NCBI GenBank assembly: GCA_006738865.1
Contig: AP019701.1
Span: forward strand, 4,697,974-4,761,973
Direction: 5' to 3'
Length of the DNA: 64,000 nt
Source of the DNA: Allostella sp. ATCC 35155
GTDB lineage: Bacteria > Pseudomonadota > Alphaproteobacteria > ATCC43930 > Allostellaceae
Part shown: in pieces, positions 9,989-18,431 of the stretch
How the letters are laid out: each line of letters opens with the position of its first letter
Numbering within the stretch: the stretch's first letter is position 1
Translations under genes and position numbers: made by a program
The notes under the pieces: model-generated
What the model saw: only the letters and a program-made list of their open reading frames with translations
What the model was told of the DNA's origin: nothing
Databases searched by the model: none

Positions 9989-11033
9989 GGCGTTCGGCAC
10001 CGCCCTCGACCGCGAGCTCCGCTCGCGCGCCGACCGCTTCCTCACCGGACTCGAACGCTACCGCCACCACCCCTATCGCCGCGCGCTGCCCGACATGCCG
10101 GCGGTCTGGCAGGAGGGGAGCACGGCCCTGCGCCGCTATGGCCGCGCCGACGCGCGGGGACCGGCCGTACTGGTCGTACCCTCGCTGGTCAATCGCGCCT
10201 ATATCCTCGACCTCGCCGCCGGCAACAGCCTGCTGCGCTTCCTGGCGGGCCGCGGCATGGCCGTCTATCTCGTCGACTGGGGCACGCCCGGGCCGGAGGA
10301 GCGGCAGTTCGACCTGACCGCCTATGTCGCCGGCCGCCTCGAGGCGGCGCTCGATGCGACGCTCGCCATCGAGCGGCGCCCCGTCGCCGTCCTCGGCTAC
10401 TGTATGGGTGGCGATCTCGCGCTGGCTCTCGCGACCCGCCGCGCCCGCGACGTCTCGCGGCTGGCGCTGCTGGCGACGCCCTGGAATTTCCATGCCGAGC
10501 GGCCGGAGCAGGCGCGCGCGATCGGCGCCTGGGCCCGTACGGCCGAGCCCTGGCTCCGGCAATGGGGCGACCTGCCGGTCGACCTGCTGCAGATGCTCTT
10601 CCTGTCGCTCGACCCCGCGCTCGGCCTGCGCAAGTTCTCCGCCTTCGCCGACCTCGACCCGGCGAGCGACCGGGCCCGGGCCTTCGTCGCGCTCGAGGAC
10701 TGGCTCAACGACGGCGTGCCGCTCGCCGCGCCCGTCGCCGCCGAATGCCTCGCCGACTGGTATGGGCGCAACACCACCGCAGCCGGCGCCTGGCGGATCG
10801 CCGGACGCCCCGTCGAGCCCGCGCAGCTCCGCCTGCCGACCCTGGTGATGGCGCCGCAGCACGACCGCATCGTGCCGCATGCGTCGGCCACCGCGCTGGC
10901 GCGCGCCATACCCGGTGCCCGGCTGCTGTCGCCGCCGCTCGGCCATATCGGCATGATCGTCGGCGGCGGCGCGCCGGCCGCCGTCTGGGAGCCGCTGGCG
11001 CACTGGCTGGACTCGCCCCCGGCCGATCCCTAG
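9807..11033 (+). CDS. PhaC-like alpha/beta hydrolase with cysteine nucleophile
   Basis: This 408-residue alpha/beta-fold protein is of the poly(3-hydroxyalkanoate) synthase family. The lipase-like box is GYCMGG near residue 200, with Cys instead of Ser as in true synthases. The putative Asp is in APQHDRIVP and the His in [10 protein letters not shown], completing the Cys-Asp-His triad. [10 protein letters not shown] is also typical of PhaC. The length matches class III rather than class I enzymes. The N-terminus ([18 protein letters not shown]) has strong wobble GC in this frame, supporting a start at 9807 or the ATG at 9852. It lies between phaR and phaA/phaB, so a role in PHB polymerisation or turnover is likely. 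Confidence 0.78.
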   Translation: MTPPPRQGPRPLPAHMMLAATIWSSSRAAWPLLRNASPDSRPPSAGPLADLAAQLRDVDPEAFGTALDRELRSRADRFLTGLERYRHHPYRRALPDMPAVWQEGSTALRRYGRADARGPAVLVVPSLVNRAYILDLAAGNSLLRFLAGRGMAVYLVDWGTPGPEERQFDLTAYVAGRLEAALDATLAIERRPVAVLGYCMGGDLALALATRRARDVSRLALLATPWNFHAERPEQARAIGAWARTAEPWLRQWGDLPVDLLQMLFLSLDPALGLRKFSAFADLDPASDRARAFVALEDWLNDGVPLAAPVAAECLADWYGRNTTAAGAWRIAGRPVEPAQLRLPTLVMAPQHDRIVPHASATALARAIPGARLLSPPLGHIGMIVGGGAPAAVWEPLAHWLDSPPADP

Positions 11034-11036
11034 ATT
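11007..11036 (+). promoter_or_regulatory. Possible phaA promoter overlapping the PhaC-like stop codon
   Basis: CTGGAC (11007-11012) and TAGATT (11031-11036) are spaced by 18 bases. The -10 hexamer includes the TAG stop of the PhaC-like gene and is identical to the -10 of nrdJ. It lies 35 bases before the phaA start. The -35 is weak, so this is tentative. Confidence 0.4.
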
Positions 11037-11070
11037 GCGCCGCAGCATCCCCACCCTTGGAGCGCACCCC

Positions 11071-12246
11071 ATGACCGAAGTGGTGATCGCCGCCGCGGCC
11101 CGCACGCCGATCGGCGCATTCAACGGCTCCCTGTCGGGCGTGTCCGCCCACTATCTGGGACAGGTCGCCATCCAGGCCGCCCTCGACCGCGCCAAGGTCG
11201 CACCCGCCGAAGTCGACGAGGTGGTGATGGGCCAGATCCTCACCGCCGGGGCCGGTCAGAATCCGGCCCGCCAGGCCGCCATCGCCGCCGGCATTCCGGT
11301 CGAGCGCACGGCCTACGGCATCAACCAGCTCTGCGGTTCGGGCCTGCGCGCGGTCGCGCTCGGCTTCCAGGCGATCAAGCTCGGCGACGCCGCGATCGTC
11401 GTCGCCGGCGGCCAGGAGAGCATGAGCCAGGCGCCGCACGCCGCCTACCTGCGTTCGGGTGTGAAGATGGGCCCCGCCGAGTTCGTCGACACCATGATCA
11501 AGGACGGGCTCTGGGATGCCTTCAATGGCTACCACATGGGGAACACGGCCGAGAACGTGGCCCAGAAGTGGCAGCTGACGCGCGAGCAGCAGGACGCCTT
11601 CGCCGCCGGCTCGCAGCAGAAGGCCGAGGCCGCCCAGAAGGCCGGCCGCTTCGCCGACGAGATCGTGCCGGTGACCATCAAGGGCCGCAAGGGCGACACC
11701 ATCGTCGACACCGACGAGTTCCCGCGCCACGGCACCACCGCCGAGACCCTGGCGAAGCTGCGGCCGTCCTTTGACCGCAACGGCACGGTGACCGCCGGCA
11801 ATGCGTCCGGCATCAACGACGGTGCCGCCGCGACCGTGCTGATGTCCGCCGAAGAGGCCGCCCGCCGCGGCATCACGCCGCTGGCGCGCATCGTCTCCTG
11901 GGCGACGGCGGGCGTCGATCCCGCGATCATGGGGACGGGGCCGATCCCGGCCAGCCGGGCCGCACTCGCCAAGGCCGGCTGGTCGAAGGACGATCTCGAC
12001 CTCGTCGAGGCCAACGAGGCGTTTGCCGCGCAGGCCTGTGCGGTGAACCTGGAACTCGGCTGGGATACCGCCAGGGTGAACGTGAACGGCGGCGCGATCG
12101 CCCTCGGCCACCCGATCGGCGCATCGGGCGCGCGCGTGCTGACCACCCTCCTCTACGAGATGCAGCGGCGCGGCGCCCGCAAGGGCCTCGCCACCCTGTG
12201 CATCGGCGGCGGCATGGGTGTCGCCATGTGTGTCGCCCGCGACTGA
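11071..12246 (+). CDS. phaA: Acetyl-CoA acetyltransferase (beta-ketothiolase)
   Basis: This 391-residue biosynthetic thiolase condenses two acetyl-CoA into acetoacetyl-CoA, the first step to PHB. The acylated cysteine is Cys88 in [12 protein letters not shown]. The His of HPIGASG and the second Cys in [11 protein letters not shown] complete the active site. The N-terminus [18 protein letters not shown] is typical. GGAG at 11059-11062 precedes the ATG at 11071. It is followed by a strong hairpin terminator and then phaB, so the two may be transcribed separately. Length and motifs match the family fully. Confidence 0.96.
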   Translation: MTEVVIAAAARTPIGAFNGSLSGVSAHYLGQVAIQAALDRAKVAPAEVDEVVMGQILTAGAGQNPARQAAIAAGIPVERTAYGINQLCGSGLRAVALGFQAIKLGDAAIVVAGGQESMSQAPHAAYLRSGVKMGPAEFVDTMIKDGLWDAFNGYHMGNTAENVAQKWQLTREQQDAFAAGSQQKAEAAQKAGRFADEIVPVTIKGRKGDTIVDTDEFPRHGTTAETLAKLRPSFDRNGTVTAGNASGINDGAAATVLMSAEEAARRGITPLARIVSWATAGVDPAIMGTGPIPASRAALAKAGWSKDDLDLVEANEAFAAQACAVNLELGWDTARVNVNGGAIALGHPIGASGARVLTTLLYEMQRRGARKGLATLCIGGGMGVAMCVARD

Positions 12247-12267
12247 CGGCCGCAGCCGACTTGCGAT

Positions 12268-12297
12268 CGACGGGCCGCCCCTCGGGGCGGCCCGTCG
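12268..12297 (+). terminator. Hairpin terminator after phaA
   Basis: A perfect 13-bp stem (CGACGGGCCGCCC paired with GGGCGGCCCGTCG) closes on a CTCG loop 21 bases after the phaA stop and is followed by CATTT. The T-run is poor, so termination may be partial or Rho-assisted. Confidence 0.7.
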
Positions 12298-12435
12298 CAT
12301 TTCCGACAGATGTTCGGGCTATTGGACCGGATGTGGGCGCGGGCGGCACGCGACCGCTGGCGGAGACCGCTGCCCCGTGGTCTGATGCGTGCAAGTCGAC
12401 GCCGCTCACGAGCGTCGCATATCGGGAGGAGTATC

Positions 12436-13161
12436 ATGACTGGACGGGTAGCGGTGGTCACCGGCGGCACGCGCGGCATCGGCCGCGCGATCGCCGAAGC
12501 CCTGCAGCAGGCGGGCTATCGGGTCGCGGCCAACTATGGCGGCAACGACGAGGTGGCAAAGGCCTTCACGGCCGAAACCGGCATCCCCGCCTACAAGTTC
12601 GACGTCGCCGATTTCGAGTCCTGCCGCGAGGGCCTGGCGCGAATCGTCGCCGATCTGGGTCCGGTCGAGGTGCTGGTGAACAATGCCGGCATCACCCGCG
12701 ACACGACGATCCACCGCATGACCTTCGAGCAGTGGAACGCGGTCATCCAGACCAACCTCGCCTCGTGCTTCAACATGAGCCGCCTCGTCATCGAGGGAAT
12801 GCGCGAGCGCAATTTCGGCCGCATCGTCAACATCGGCTCGATCAACGGCCAGGCCGGACAGTACGGCCAGGTGAACTACGCCGCCGCCAAGTCCGGCATC
12901 CACGGGTTCACGAAGGCGCTGGCGCAGGAAGGCGCCGGCAAGGGGATCACCGTCAACGCCATCGCACCCGGCTACATCGACACCGAAATGGTGCGCGCGG
13001 TGCCGCCCAACGTGCTGGAGAAGATCGTCGCCCGGGTGCCGGTCGGCCGCCTCGGCCGCGCCAGCGAGATCGCGCGCGGCGTGCTGTTCCTGGTCGAAGA
13101 CGAAGCCGGCTTCATCACCGGCTCGACCCTCTCGATCAACGGCGGCCAGCACATGTACTGA
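12436..13161 (+). CDS. phaB: Acetoacetyl-CoA reductase
   Basis: This 241-residue short-chain dehydrogenase makes (R)-3-hydroxybutyryl-CoA from acetoacetyl-CoA with NADPH. The cofactor motif is TGGTRGIG at residues 9-16. NNAG is near residue 86, catalytic Ser135 is in NIGSING, and Tyr148 with the downstream Lys is in YAAAKSG. The C-terminal FITGSTLSINGGQHMY is characteristic of PhaB. GGGAGGA at 12424-12430 is an excellent ribosome site for the ATG at 12436. Position after phaA fits the PHB pathway; FabG-type activity is the alternative. Confidence 0.95.
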   Translation: MTGRVAVVTGGTRGIGRAIAEALQQAGYRVAANYGGNDEVAKAFTAETGIPAYKFDVADFESCREGLARIVADLGPVEVLVNNAGITRDTTIHRMTFEQWNAVIQTNLASCFNMSRLVIEGMRERNFGRIVNIGSINGQAGQYGQVNYAAAKSGIHGFTKALAQEGAGKGITVNAIAPGYIDTEMVRAVPPNVLEKIVARVPVGRLGRASEIARGVLFLVEDEAGFITGSTLSINGGQHMY

Positions 13162-13205
13162 GGCCGGGCTCGGGCAAGATTCGGGAGCATCGGGACCGGA
13201 CCACC

Positions 13206-14099
13206 ATGACCACGCTTTCGGCCGGGCGCGCGACCGCGTTCGGCGGCGTCGCCGTGCTCCTGTGGGCGACGCTGGCGTTGCTGACGACGGCCGCCGGCCC
13301 GGTGCCCCCCTTCCTGATGGTCGCCCTGACCTTCGGGATCGCCTTTCTGGCCGCGCTCGTCCTGTGGCTGGTCCGCGGCGGCGGCATCCTGCGGCAGCTC
13401 GCCTGGCCGCTGCCCGTCTGGGGCCTCGGCGTCGGCGGCCTCTTCGGCTTCCACCTCCTCTATTTCGTCGCGCTCGCCAACGCGCCGCCGTTGGAAGCCA
13501 ACCTCGTCAACTATCTCTGGCCGCTGCTGATCGTGCTGTTCTCGGCACTGCTGCCGGGCGAGCGGTTGCGCTGGTGGCACGTCGCAGGCGCGCTGCTGGG
13601 CCTCGCCGGCGCCGCCCTGCTGGTCACGGACGGCGGCCGGGTCGCCTTCCGGGCCGAGCACGCGGCCGGCTACGTCGCCGCCCTCGGCTCGGCCGTCGTC
13701 TGGGCCACCTATTCCGTCGCCAGCCGGCGCTTCGGCAAGGTGCCGAGCGATGCCGTCGGTGCCTTCTGCGGCGCGACGGCGCTGCTCGCCCTCCTCTGCC
13801 ACCTCGCCTGGGAGCCGTGGCAGCCCCCGGCCGGAGCGGGCTGGCTGGCGGTCGTGGCGCTCGGCCTCGGCCCGATGGGCCTCGCCTTCTTCGTCTGGGA
13901 CCTCGGCGTCAAGCATGGCGACATCAAGCTGCTGGGCGCGCTGGCCTATCTGGCGCCGCTCCTGTCGACCCTGCTGCTGATCGCCTCTGGCCGCGCCGCC
14001 GCCTCCTGGAGCGTCGCCGCGGCATGCGTGCTGATCACCGGCGGCGCCGCGCTGGCGGCGCGGGAACAGCTCGGCCCGCGCCGGTCGCCCACGGCATGA
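13206..14099 (+). CDS. DMT-superfamily transporter (EamA domains)
   Basis: This 297-residue membrane protein has about ten hydrophobic helices in two EamA repeats. It includes EANLVNYLWPLLIVLFSALL in the first half and FFVWDLGVKHGDIKLLGALA in the second. The NYLWP and KHGD segments resemble the YddG-like aromatic amino-acid exporter branch, but this is only a resemblance. It starts 44 bases after phaB. It is not closely similar to the other DMT protein at 7.9 kb. The C-terminal tail is short and basic. Confidence 0.85.
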   Translation: MTTLSAGRATAFGGVAVLLWATLALLTTAAGPVPPFLMVALTFGIAFLAALVLWLVRGGGILRQLAWPLPVWGLGVGGLFGFHLLYFVALANAPPLEANLVNYLWPLLIVLFSALLPGERLRWWHVAGALLGLAGAALLVTDGGRVAFRAEHAAGYVAALGSAVVWATYSVASRRFGKVPSDAVGAFCGATALLALLCHLAWEPWQPPAGAGWLAVVALGLGPMGLAFFVWDLGVKHGDIKLLGALAYLAPLLSTLLLIASGRAAASWSVAAACVLITGGAALAAREQLGPRRSPTA

Positions 14100-14134
14100 G
14101 CGGGCGTTTCGAGAGCGGCGAACCGCCGGTGCTG

Positions 14135-14449
14135 CTACCGATCCAGTTCGCTGCTGCGCGCGAGCAACAGGCGATCGACATCACGAGCCCCGTGCAGGAC
14201 GGCGAGAATTATCACCGAATCGATATCGTTCTCGTAGACGAGAAGGTAGGGCAGCGCCGGCACCGGTAGCTCCCGCGTCCCAGGTAGGCGACCGCGTCGA
14301 CCAAGGTTGGGGAACCGCCGCAATCGTTGCATTGCGGCGTCGATCGCGCGGAAGACTCGCTCTGCCGCGGCAGGGTTATCGGTAGCAATGTGGTCGACGA
14401 GTTGAGCGAGATCACGCCCGGCCGGTTCGGTGACAGCCAGCCGCCTCAC
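14135..14449 (-). CDS. parE: ParE/RelE-family toxin
   Basis: This 104-residue protein has the ParE toxin layout. It opens with a basic strand (RRLAVTEPAGRDLAQLVDHI), then a helical hairpin (NPAAAERVFRAIDAAMQRL). The conserved RFPNLGRRGRLPGTREL turn and the strands PYLLVYENDIDSVIILAVLH follow, ending GARD. ParE toxins poison DNA gyrase, whereas RelE relatives cleave mRNA; this sequence looks closer to ParE. It overlaps the antitoxin gene by 4 bases, the usual antitoxin-first order. Whether the pair is active is unknown. Confidence 0.85.
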   Translation of the reverse strand: MRRLAVTEPAGRDLAQLVDHIATDNPAAAERVFRAIDAAMQRLRRFPNLGRRGRLPGTRELPVPALPYLLVYENDIDSVIILAVLHGARDVDRLLLARSSELDR

Positions 14450-14703
14450 CGTTTCCAGCCATGCTTCGCCGCGATCTCGTCAAGTACGTCGTCTGCCGGA
14501 CGGACACGGCCCTCGCGCGCAGCCGCGAGCCCCTCCTCGATTCGCTGGAGCTGCGCAATGTTGAGCTCGAGGTACTGGCGCAGCGCTTGATCGACGACAT
14601 CGTCACGCGTGCGGTGGGTTGCCGTGGCGATCGCATCGATCGCATCGATCGCATCCTGCGAGGCACGAATGGTCAGCAGCGCGGTCGAGCGGGCGTGGTT
14701 CAT
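14446..14703 (-). CDS. Ribbon-helix-helix antitoxin partner of ParE
   Basis: This 85-residue protein has a predicted ribbon-helix-helix N-terminus (STALLTIRASQDAIDAIDAI, then THRTRDDVVDQALRQYLELN). The C-terminus is acidic and helical (REGRVRPADDVLDEIAAKHG) and would wrap the toxin. This matches CopG/ParD-type antitoxins that neutralise ParE and repress their own operon. The coding sequence contains three perfect 9-bp tandem repeats at 14629-14655, which encode the DAIDAIDAI stretch just where the DNA-binding helix begins. Stop and toxin start overlap by 4 bases. Confidence 0.85.
   Translation of the reverse strand: MNHARSTALLTIRASQDAIDAIDAIATATHRTRDDVVDQALRQYLELNIAQLQRIEEGLAAAREGRVRPADDVLDEIAAKHGWKR
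14629..14655 (+). repeat. Three 9-bp tandem repeats (GATCGCATC) in the antitoxin gene
   Basis: GATCGCATC occurs three times head to tail without mismatch, in frame inside the antitoxin gene. Slippage would add or remove three residues from the RHH domain without breaking the frame. Confidence 0.85.
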
Positions 14704-14766
14704 GGCACAGATCCACAGCGTTTGTTCAGCATACCATCGAACGTCGATGATCGCTCCGGCAGCACC

Positions 14767-15204
14767 TCAACCGGGTTCCCAGCCTAGTGGCGCCAGCTCG
14801 AACCCGGAGAAATCGAAGGCCGGAGCGACGGTGCAGCCGACCAGCGTCCAGGCGCCCTCTGACCGCGCCGCCTGCCATGCGCCGGCCGGGACGAGGAGCT
14901 GCGGCCTTTCCCCGGCCGCAAATCCGGTCCCCAGCACCGCGCTTCTGCGGCCGTCATCGTCGGCCATCTCCAGCAGCAGCGGTGCGCCCGCGTACCAGTG
15001 CCACATCTCGTCTGCATCGACGCGGTGCCAGTGCGAGCGTTCGCCGGCACGCAGCAGGAAATAGATCGCCGTCATCGCCCCCCGCCCACCGCCGGGGGCG
15101 ACGTGGCGGTAGGTCTCGGCGAAGCGGCCGCCCTCGGGGTGCGGTGCCAGGCCGAGCAGGGCGATGATCGCCTCGGCCTCGTCGCCGGGAGCGGGGCCGG
15201 TCAT
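14767..15204 (-). CDS. Cupin family protein (DUF985)
   Basis: This 145-residue protein resembles the DUF985/Cupin_5 family. The N-terminus has LAPHPEGGRFAETYRH, the core has FLLRAGERSHWHRVDADEMWHWYAG with the expected metal or ligand histidines, and the end has GCTVAPAFDFSGFEL. Family members are single cupin barrels of poorly known function; some are isomerase- or epimerase-like. The ATG overlaps the stop of the upstream glutathione transferase gene as ATGA, so the two are likely co-translated. No enzymatic assignment is possible from sequence alone. Confidence 0.85.
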   Translation of the reverse strand: MTGPAPGDEAEAIIALLGLAPHPEGGRFAETYRHVAPGGGRGAMTAIYFLLRAGERSHWHRVDADEMWHWYAGAPLLLEMADDDGRRSAVLGTGFAAGERPQLLVPAGAWQAARSEGAWTLVGCTVAPAFDFSGFELAPLGWEPG

Positions 15205-15815
15205 GCCGGATCCTTCGGCACGGTCGCCACCATCGAGGGGCGGGCGGCGAACTTCTCGTACCACGCCGCCAGCGTCGGGCGGCCGCGCCGCCAGTCGTCG
15301 CCGGCGAAGCGGAAGTCGAGATAGCCCAGCGCACAGCCGATGGAAATCGTGCCGATCGTGACCGCGTCGCCGAGCCTGGAGGCCTCGGCCTCCAGCGCAT
15401 CCAGCGCCTGGGTCACCTTGCGCTTCTGCCCGGCCATCCAGTCCTCCCACTGCTTGTCAGCCGGGCGGCCCATCTCGTAGCGGATCAGCAGGGAGGCATC
15501 GAGAATGCCGTCGGCCAGCGCCTGCTGGCGCAGCGCCGTCCAGCGCAGCGGTCCCGGCGTCGGAAACACGCGCCCGCCCTCATGCAGCGAGTCGAGATAC
15601 TCGCAGATGACCGGCGAGTCGTAGAGGTGCCGGCCGTCGTCGGTGGTCAGGCTCGGCACCTTGGCGAGCGGATTCTCGGCCGCGATCTCGGCGCTCGGCT
15701 TGGTCGGCGCGGCGGCGGTCGCGACCCGTTCGATGCGGCCGTCGAGGCCGGTTTCGAGGGCGAGGACGACGACCTTGCGGACATAGGGGGACGTCGCCGA
15801 ATAGCGCAGCTTCAT
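15201..15815 (-). CDS. Glutathione S-transferase family protein
   Basis: This 204-residue protein has the N-terminal thioredoxin-like domain, with MKLRYSATSPYVRKV carrying the SPYVRK catalytic Ser/Tyr region. NPLAKVPSL and DSPVICEYLD form the glutathione-binding G-site, and an all-helical C-terminal domain follows. It resembles YibF-type bacterial GSTs. GAGGTGATCC lies just upstream of the ATG at 15815. It heads a two-gene unit with the cupin gene and follows gloB on the same strand, so glutathione-linked detoxification is a shared theme. The substrate is unknown. Confidence 0.9.
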   Translation of the reverse strand: MKLRYSATSPYVRKVVVLALETGLDGRIERVATAAAPTKPSAEIAAENPLAKVPSLTTDDGRHLYDSPVICEYLDSLHEGGRVFPTPGPLRWTALRQQALADGILDASLLIRYEMGRPADKQWEDWMAGQKRKVTQALDALEAEASRLGDAVTIGTISIGCALGYLDFRFAGDDWRRGRPTLAAWYEKFAARPSMVATVPKDPA

Positions 15816-15845
15816 CGGATCACCTCGGAGGGAATGGAAACGGAT

Positions 15846-16610
15846 TCAGAAGGAGTCCTTGCGCCGCCGGACCTCGGCGAAGACGGCGACGGGATCGTTC
15901 GCCGGCAGCCCGACGGCGGCCGCCAGGGCGGGATCGTCGGCACGCAGGAAGGGGTTGGTCTCGCGCTCCAGCGCGATGGTCGAGGGCACGGTCGCCTCGC
16001 CCCTCGCCCGCGCGGCGTCGATCTCCCGGGCCCGACGCACCAGGGCGGGGTTGCCGCCGTCGACCGTCAATGCGAAGCGGGCATTGGACTGGGTGTATTC
16101 GTGCGCGCAGAACACCCGCGCATCGCCCGGCAGCGCCTTCAGCTTGCCGAGCGAGCGCCACATCTGGGCCGGCGTGCCCTCGAACAGCCGGCCGCAGCCG
16201 AGCGCGAAGAGCGTGTCGCCGCAGAAGAGCGCGCGATCGGCCGCGAACCAGAAGGCGATGTGGCCGCGCGTATGGCCCGGGACGTCGAACACCTCGGCCT
16301 CGGCGGCACCCAGCGCGTAGCGGTCGCCGTCGGCCAGGGCCACGTCGATGCCGGGGATGCGGTCGCGGTCGGCGGCGGGGCCGACGATCGTGCATCCGTG
16401 CGCCGCCTTGAGGGCGAGGTTGCCGCCCGTGTGATCACCGTGATGGTGGGTGTTGAGGATGTGCGTCAGCGTCCAACCATGCCGCCGCAGGGCCGCCTCG
16501 ACCGGCTCGGCGACCGCGGGGTCGACGACGGCGGTCCGTCCCGCGACCGGCTCGTGGACCAGCCAGACATAATTGTCGTTCAGCACCGGGATGCGGTGGA
16601 TCTCCAGCAT
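15846..16610 (-). CDS. gloB: Hydroxyacylglutathione hydrolase (glyoxalase II)
   Basis: This is a 254-residue metallo-beta-lactamase-fold hydrolase that converts S-lactoylglutathione to lactate and glutathione. The binuclear metal motif is THHHGDHTGG near residue 54. GHTRGHIAFW, FCGDTLFALGCGRLFEG and CAHEYTQSNARFA supply the other ligands and the family signature. The ATG at 16610 starts directly at the conserved LEIHRIPVLNDNYVWLV, and a GTG six bases upstream is an alternative. The gene is divergent from a methyltransferase, an arrangement I recall from other Alphaproteobacteria. Confidence 0.96.
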   Translation of the reverse strand: MLEIHRIPVLNDNYVWLVHEPVAGRTAVVDPAVAEPVEAALRRHGWTLTHILNTHHHGDHTGGNLALKAAHGCTIVGPAADRDRIPGIDVALADGDRYALGAAEAEVFDVPGHTRGHIAFWFAADRALFCGDTLFALGCGRLFEGTPAQMWRSLGKLKALPGDARVFCAHEYTQSNARFALTVDGGNPALVRRAREIDAARARGEATVPSTIALERETNPFLRADDPALAAAVGLPANDPVAVFAEVRRRKDSF

Positions 16611-16748
16611 GGGCACTCCGACGGGTCGGCAGGGGACAGGCTTGGTGCGCCATCATATGGCGCCGGCGCGGTGCCCGCCAACCGCGCACGGGCGATCATT
16701 GCCACCGCCATGGGAATTCGATCCCGGCGGCAGCGTTGTCCAGCCGTG

Positions 16749-17033
16749 ATGTCCCTCCTCCCCACCCTTCCGATCGCCGTCCTTCTGATCGCCGCCCTCG
16801 TGCCGGTCGTCGCCGCCGCTGGCGAGCCGTCGGCCACGCCCGCGGCGGCGCCCCACCGGATCGCCGGGCGCATCGACCTGCTTCCCGGCGGACAGATCGC
16901 GCATTGGCGCCGGGTGCAGGCGCCGCTCGCTCCGTCGCCATCCGACCGCCTGCGAGCCGGCCATCGCCGGCCGCCCGCGGCGGTGCCGCCGGATGCTTTC
17001 ATGGAGCGGCGCTTTTCGTCCCGGCAGCGCTGA
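16749..17033 (+). CDS. Small putative secreted protein
   Basis: This is a 94-residue frame between gloB and the methyltransferase gene. It begins with a convincing signal peptide (MSLLPTLPIAVLLIAALVPV followed by VAAAGEP, predicted cleavage after AAA). A Pro/Ala- and Arg-rich tail without recognisable domain follows. Wobble positions are mostly G or C from 16749 onward but not before it. I therefore chose this ATG over the one at 16710. The ribosome site is weak. It may be a small envelope protein or a chance frame in the gloB upstream region. Confidence 0.42.
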   Translation: MSLLPTLPIAVLLIAALVPVVAAAGEPSATPAAAPHRIAGRIDLLPGGQIAHWRRVQAPLAPSPSDRLRAGHRRPPAAVPPDAFMERRFSSRQR

Positions 17034-17050
17034 CGTACATCTGCGGGATC

Positions 17051-17836
17051 ATGCACGCCGACGTCGTCGAACTTCGCGACTTCTACCGCAGTCCGCTGGG
17101 CCAGGTGGCCCGGCGCATGGTCAACCGGCGCGTGCGTCAGCTCTGGCCGTCCGTTGCCGGCCTGACGGTCCTCGGGCTCGGCTACGCCACGCCGTTTCTG
17201 GGCCGAATGGGCGAGGAGGCCGACCGCGTCGTCGCCTGCATGCCCGCCGCCCAGGGCGTGCTGCCCTGGCCGCCGGACGGCCCCAACCGCACCACGATCG
17301 GCGAGGAGGGCGAACTGCCCTTCCCCACGCAGTACTTCGACCGCATCCTCCTGGTCCACGCGCTGGAGGGCAGCGAGCAGGTGCGGCCGATGCTGCGGGA
17401 GGCCTGGCGCGTCCTCGCCGGCGGCGGCCGGCTGCTGATCGTCGTTCCCAACCGGCGCGGCCTCTGGGCCCGCCGCGACATGACACCCTTCGGCAGCGGC
17501 CACCCCTATTCGGCGGGCCAGCTCTCCCGCCTCTTGCGCGACTGCATGTTCACGCCGGTGCAGACGACCCACGCCCTCTTCGTGCCGCCCTTCCGCTGGC
17601 GCATGCTGCAGCGGGGCGCGGCCGCCTGGGAGCGGGCCGGCGAGCGCTGGTTCACCCGCTTCGCCGGCCTCGTCATGATCGAGGCGACGAAGCAGATCTA
17701 TGCCGCGCCCCCGGCGCGCGCGGTCGCCAGGCGGCGCGAGCGCCTCGTCGCGGTGCCGAGCCCGATGCGCCCGGCCGGCGCCGGCCGCAACGGCGTCAGC
17801 GCCGCCGCAGCACGAACATCGCCTGCGCGGCCATGA
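17051..17836 (+). CDS. SAM-dependent methyltransferase family protein (type 11-like)
   Basis: This 261-residue protein has a class I methyltransferase fold. Motif I is seen as LTVLGLGYATPFL (a degenerate glycine loop) and the post-motif II region as YFDRILLVHALEGSE. The motif III region is REAWRVLAGGGRLLIVVPNRRG. A basic, low-complexity C-terminal tail follows. The substrate is unknown. Its gene is divergent from gloB and converges on metW, with the two coding regions overlapping by 41 bases. The ATG at 17051 begins MHADVVELRDFYRSPLG, typical for this group. Confidence 0.85.
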   Translation: MHADVVELRDFYRSPLGQVARRMVNRRVRQLWPSVAGLTVLGLGYATPFLGRMGEEADRVVACMPAAQGVLPWPPDGPNRTTIGEEGELPFPTQYFDRILLVHALEGSEQVRPMLREAWRVLAGGGRLLIVVPNRRGLWARRDMTPFGSGHPYSAGQLSRLLRDCMFTPVQTTHALFVPPFRWRMLQRGAAAWERAGERWFTRFAGLVMIEATKQIYAAPPARAVARRRERLVAVPSPMRPAGAGRNGVSAAAARTSPARP

Positions 17837-18431
17837 GGTTGGCGCGCCGCCCGACGGCCGAATAGGGCTGCACCCGCCCGACCTCGTCGAGCGCCAGCCC
17901 GCGCTCGATCTCGACCCCGATCTCGCCGCAGAGCGCGAGGAAGTCGAGGATGGTGCAGAAGTGGATGTTGGGCGTGTCGTACCACTGGTAGGTGAGATGC
18001 CGCGTCACCGGCATGCGGCCGCGGGTCAGGAGATGCCAGCGCACCCGCCAATGTCCGAAATTCGGGAAGCTGACGACCGCGCGCCGGCCGATCCGGACAA
18101 GGTCGGCCAGCACGCCTTTCGGGTCGCGGGTGGCCTGCAGGGTCTGGCTGAGGACGACGAAGTCGAAAACGTCGGACGGGTAGCCCCCGAGGTCGGTGTC
18201 GGCGTCGCCCTGGATGACGGACAGGCCGTTGCTGACGCAGACGTTGACGCCCGCCTGGCTGAGTTCGACCCCACGCCCGTCCACGTTCTTGCCGCGCACG
18301 AGGTGGGCCAGCAGCGCGCCGTCCTCGCAGCCGACATCGAGCACGCGGGCGCCCTCCGGGATCATGTCGGCGATGATCTGCAGGTCGACGCGCAGCGCCG
18401 CCGCCGCCGCCCGTTCGGCGACGCCGCTCAT
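17796..18431 (-). CDS. metW: Methionine biosynthesis protein MetW
   Basis: This is a 211-residue methyltransferase-fold protein that partners MetX in homoserine acylation in many Proteobacteria. The motif [17 protein letters not shown] lies near residues 29-45, and [16 protein letters not shown] and the [12 protein letters not shown] block are hallmark MetW segments. The gene start overlaps the metX stop as ATGA, giving a coupled metXW unit. The 3' end overlaps the convergent methyltransferase gene by 41 bases. Expression should follow the metX promoter at 19673-19701. Confidence 0.95.
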   Translation of the reverse strand: MSGVAERAAAAALRVDLQIIADMIPEGARVLDVGCEDGALLAHLVRGKNVDGRGVELSQAGVNVCVSNGLSVIQGDADTDLGGYPSDVFDFVVLSQTLQATRDPKGVLADLVRIGRRAVVSFPNFGHWRVRWHLLTRGRMPVTRHLTYQWYDTPNIHFCTILDFLALCGEIGVEIERGLALDEVGRVQPYSAVGRRANLMAAQAMFVLRRR

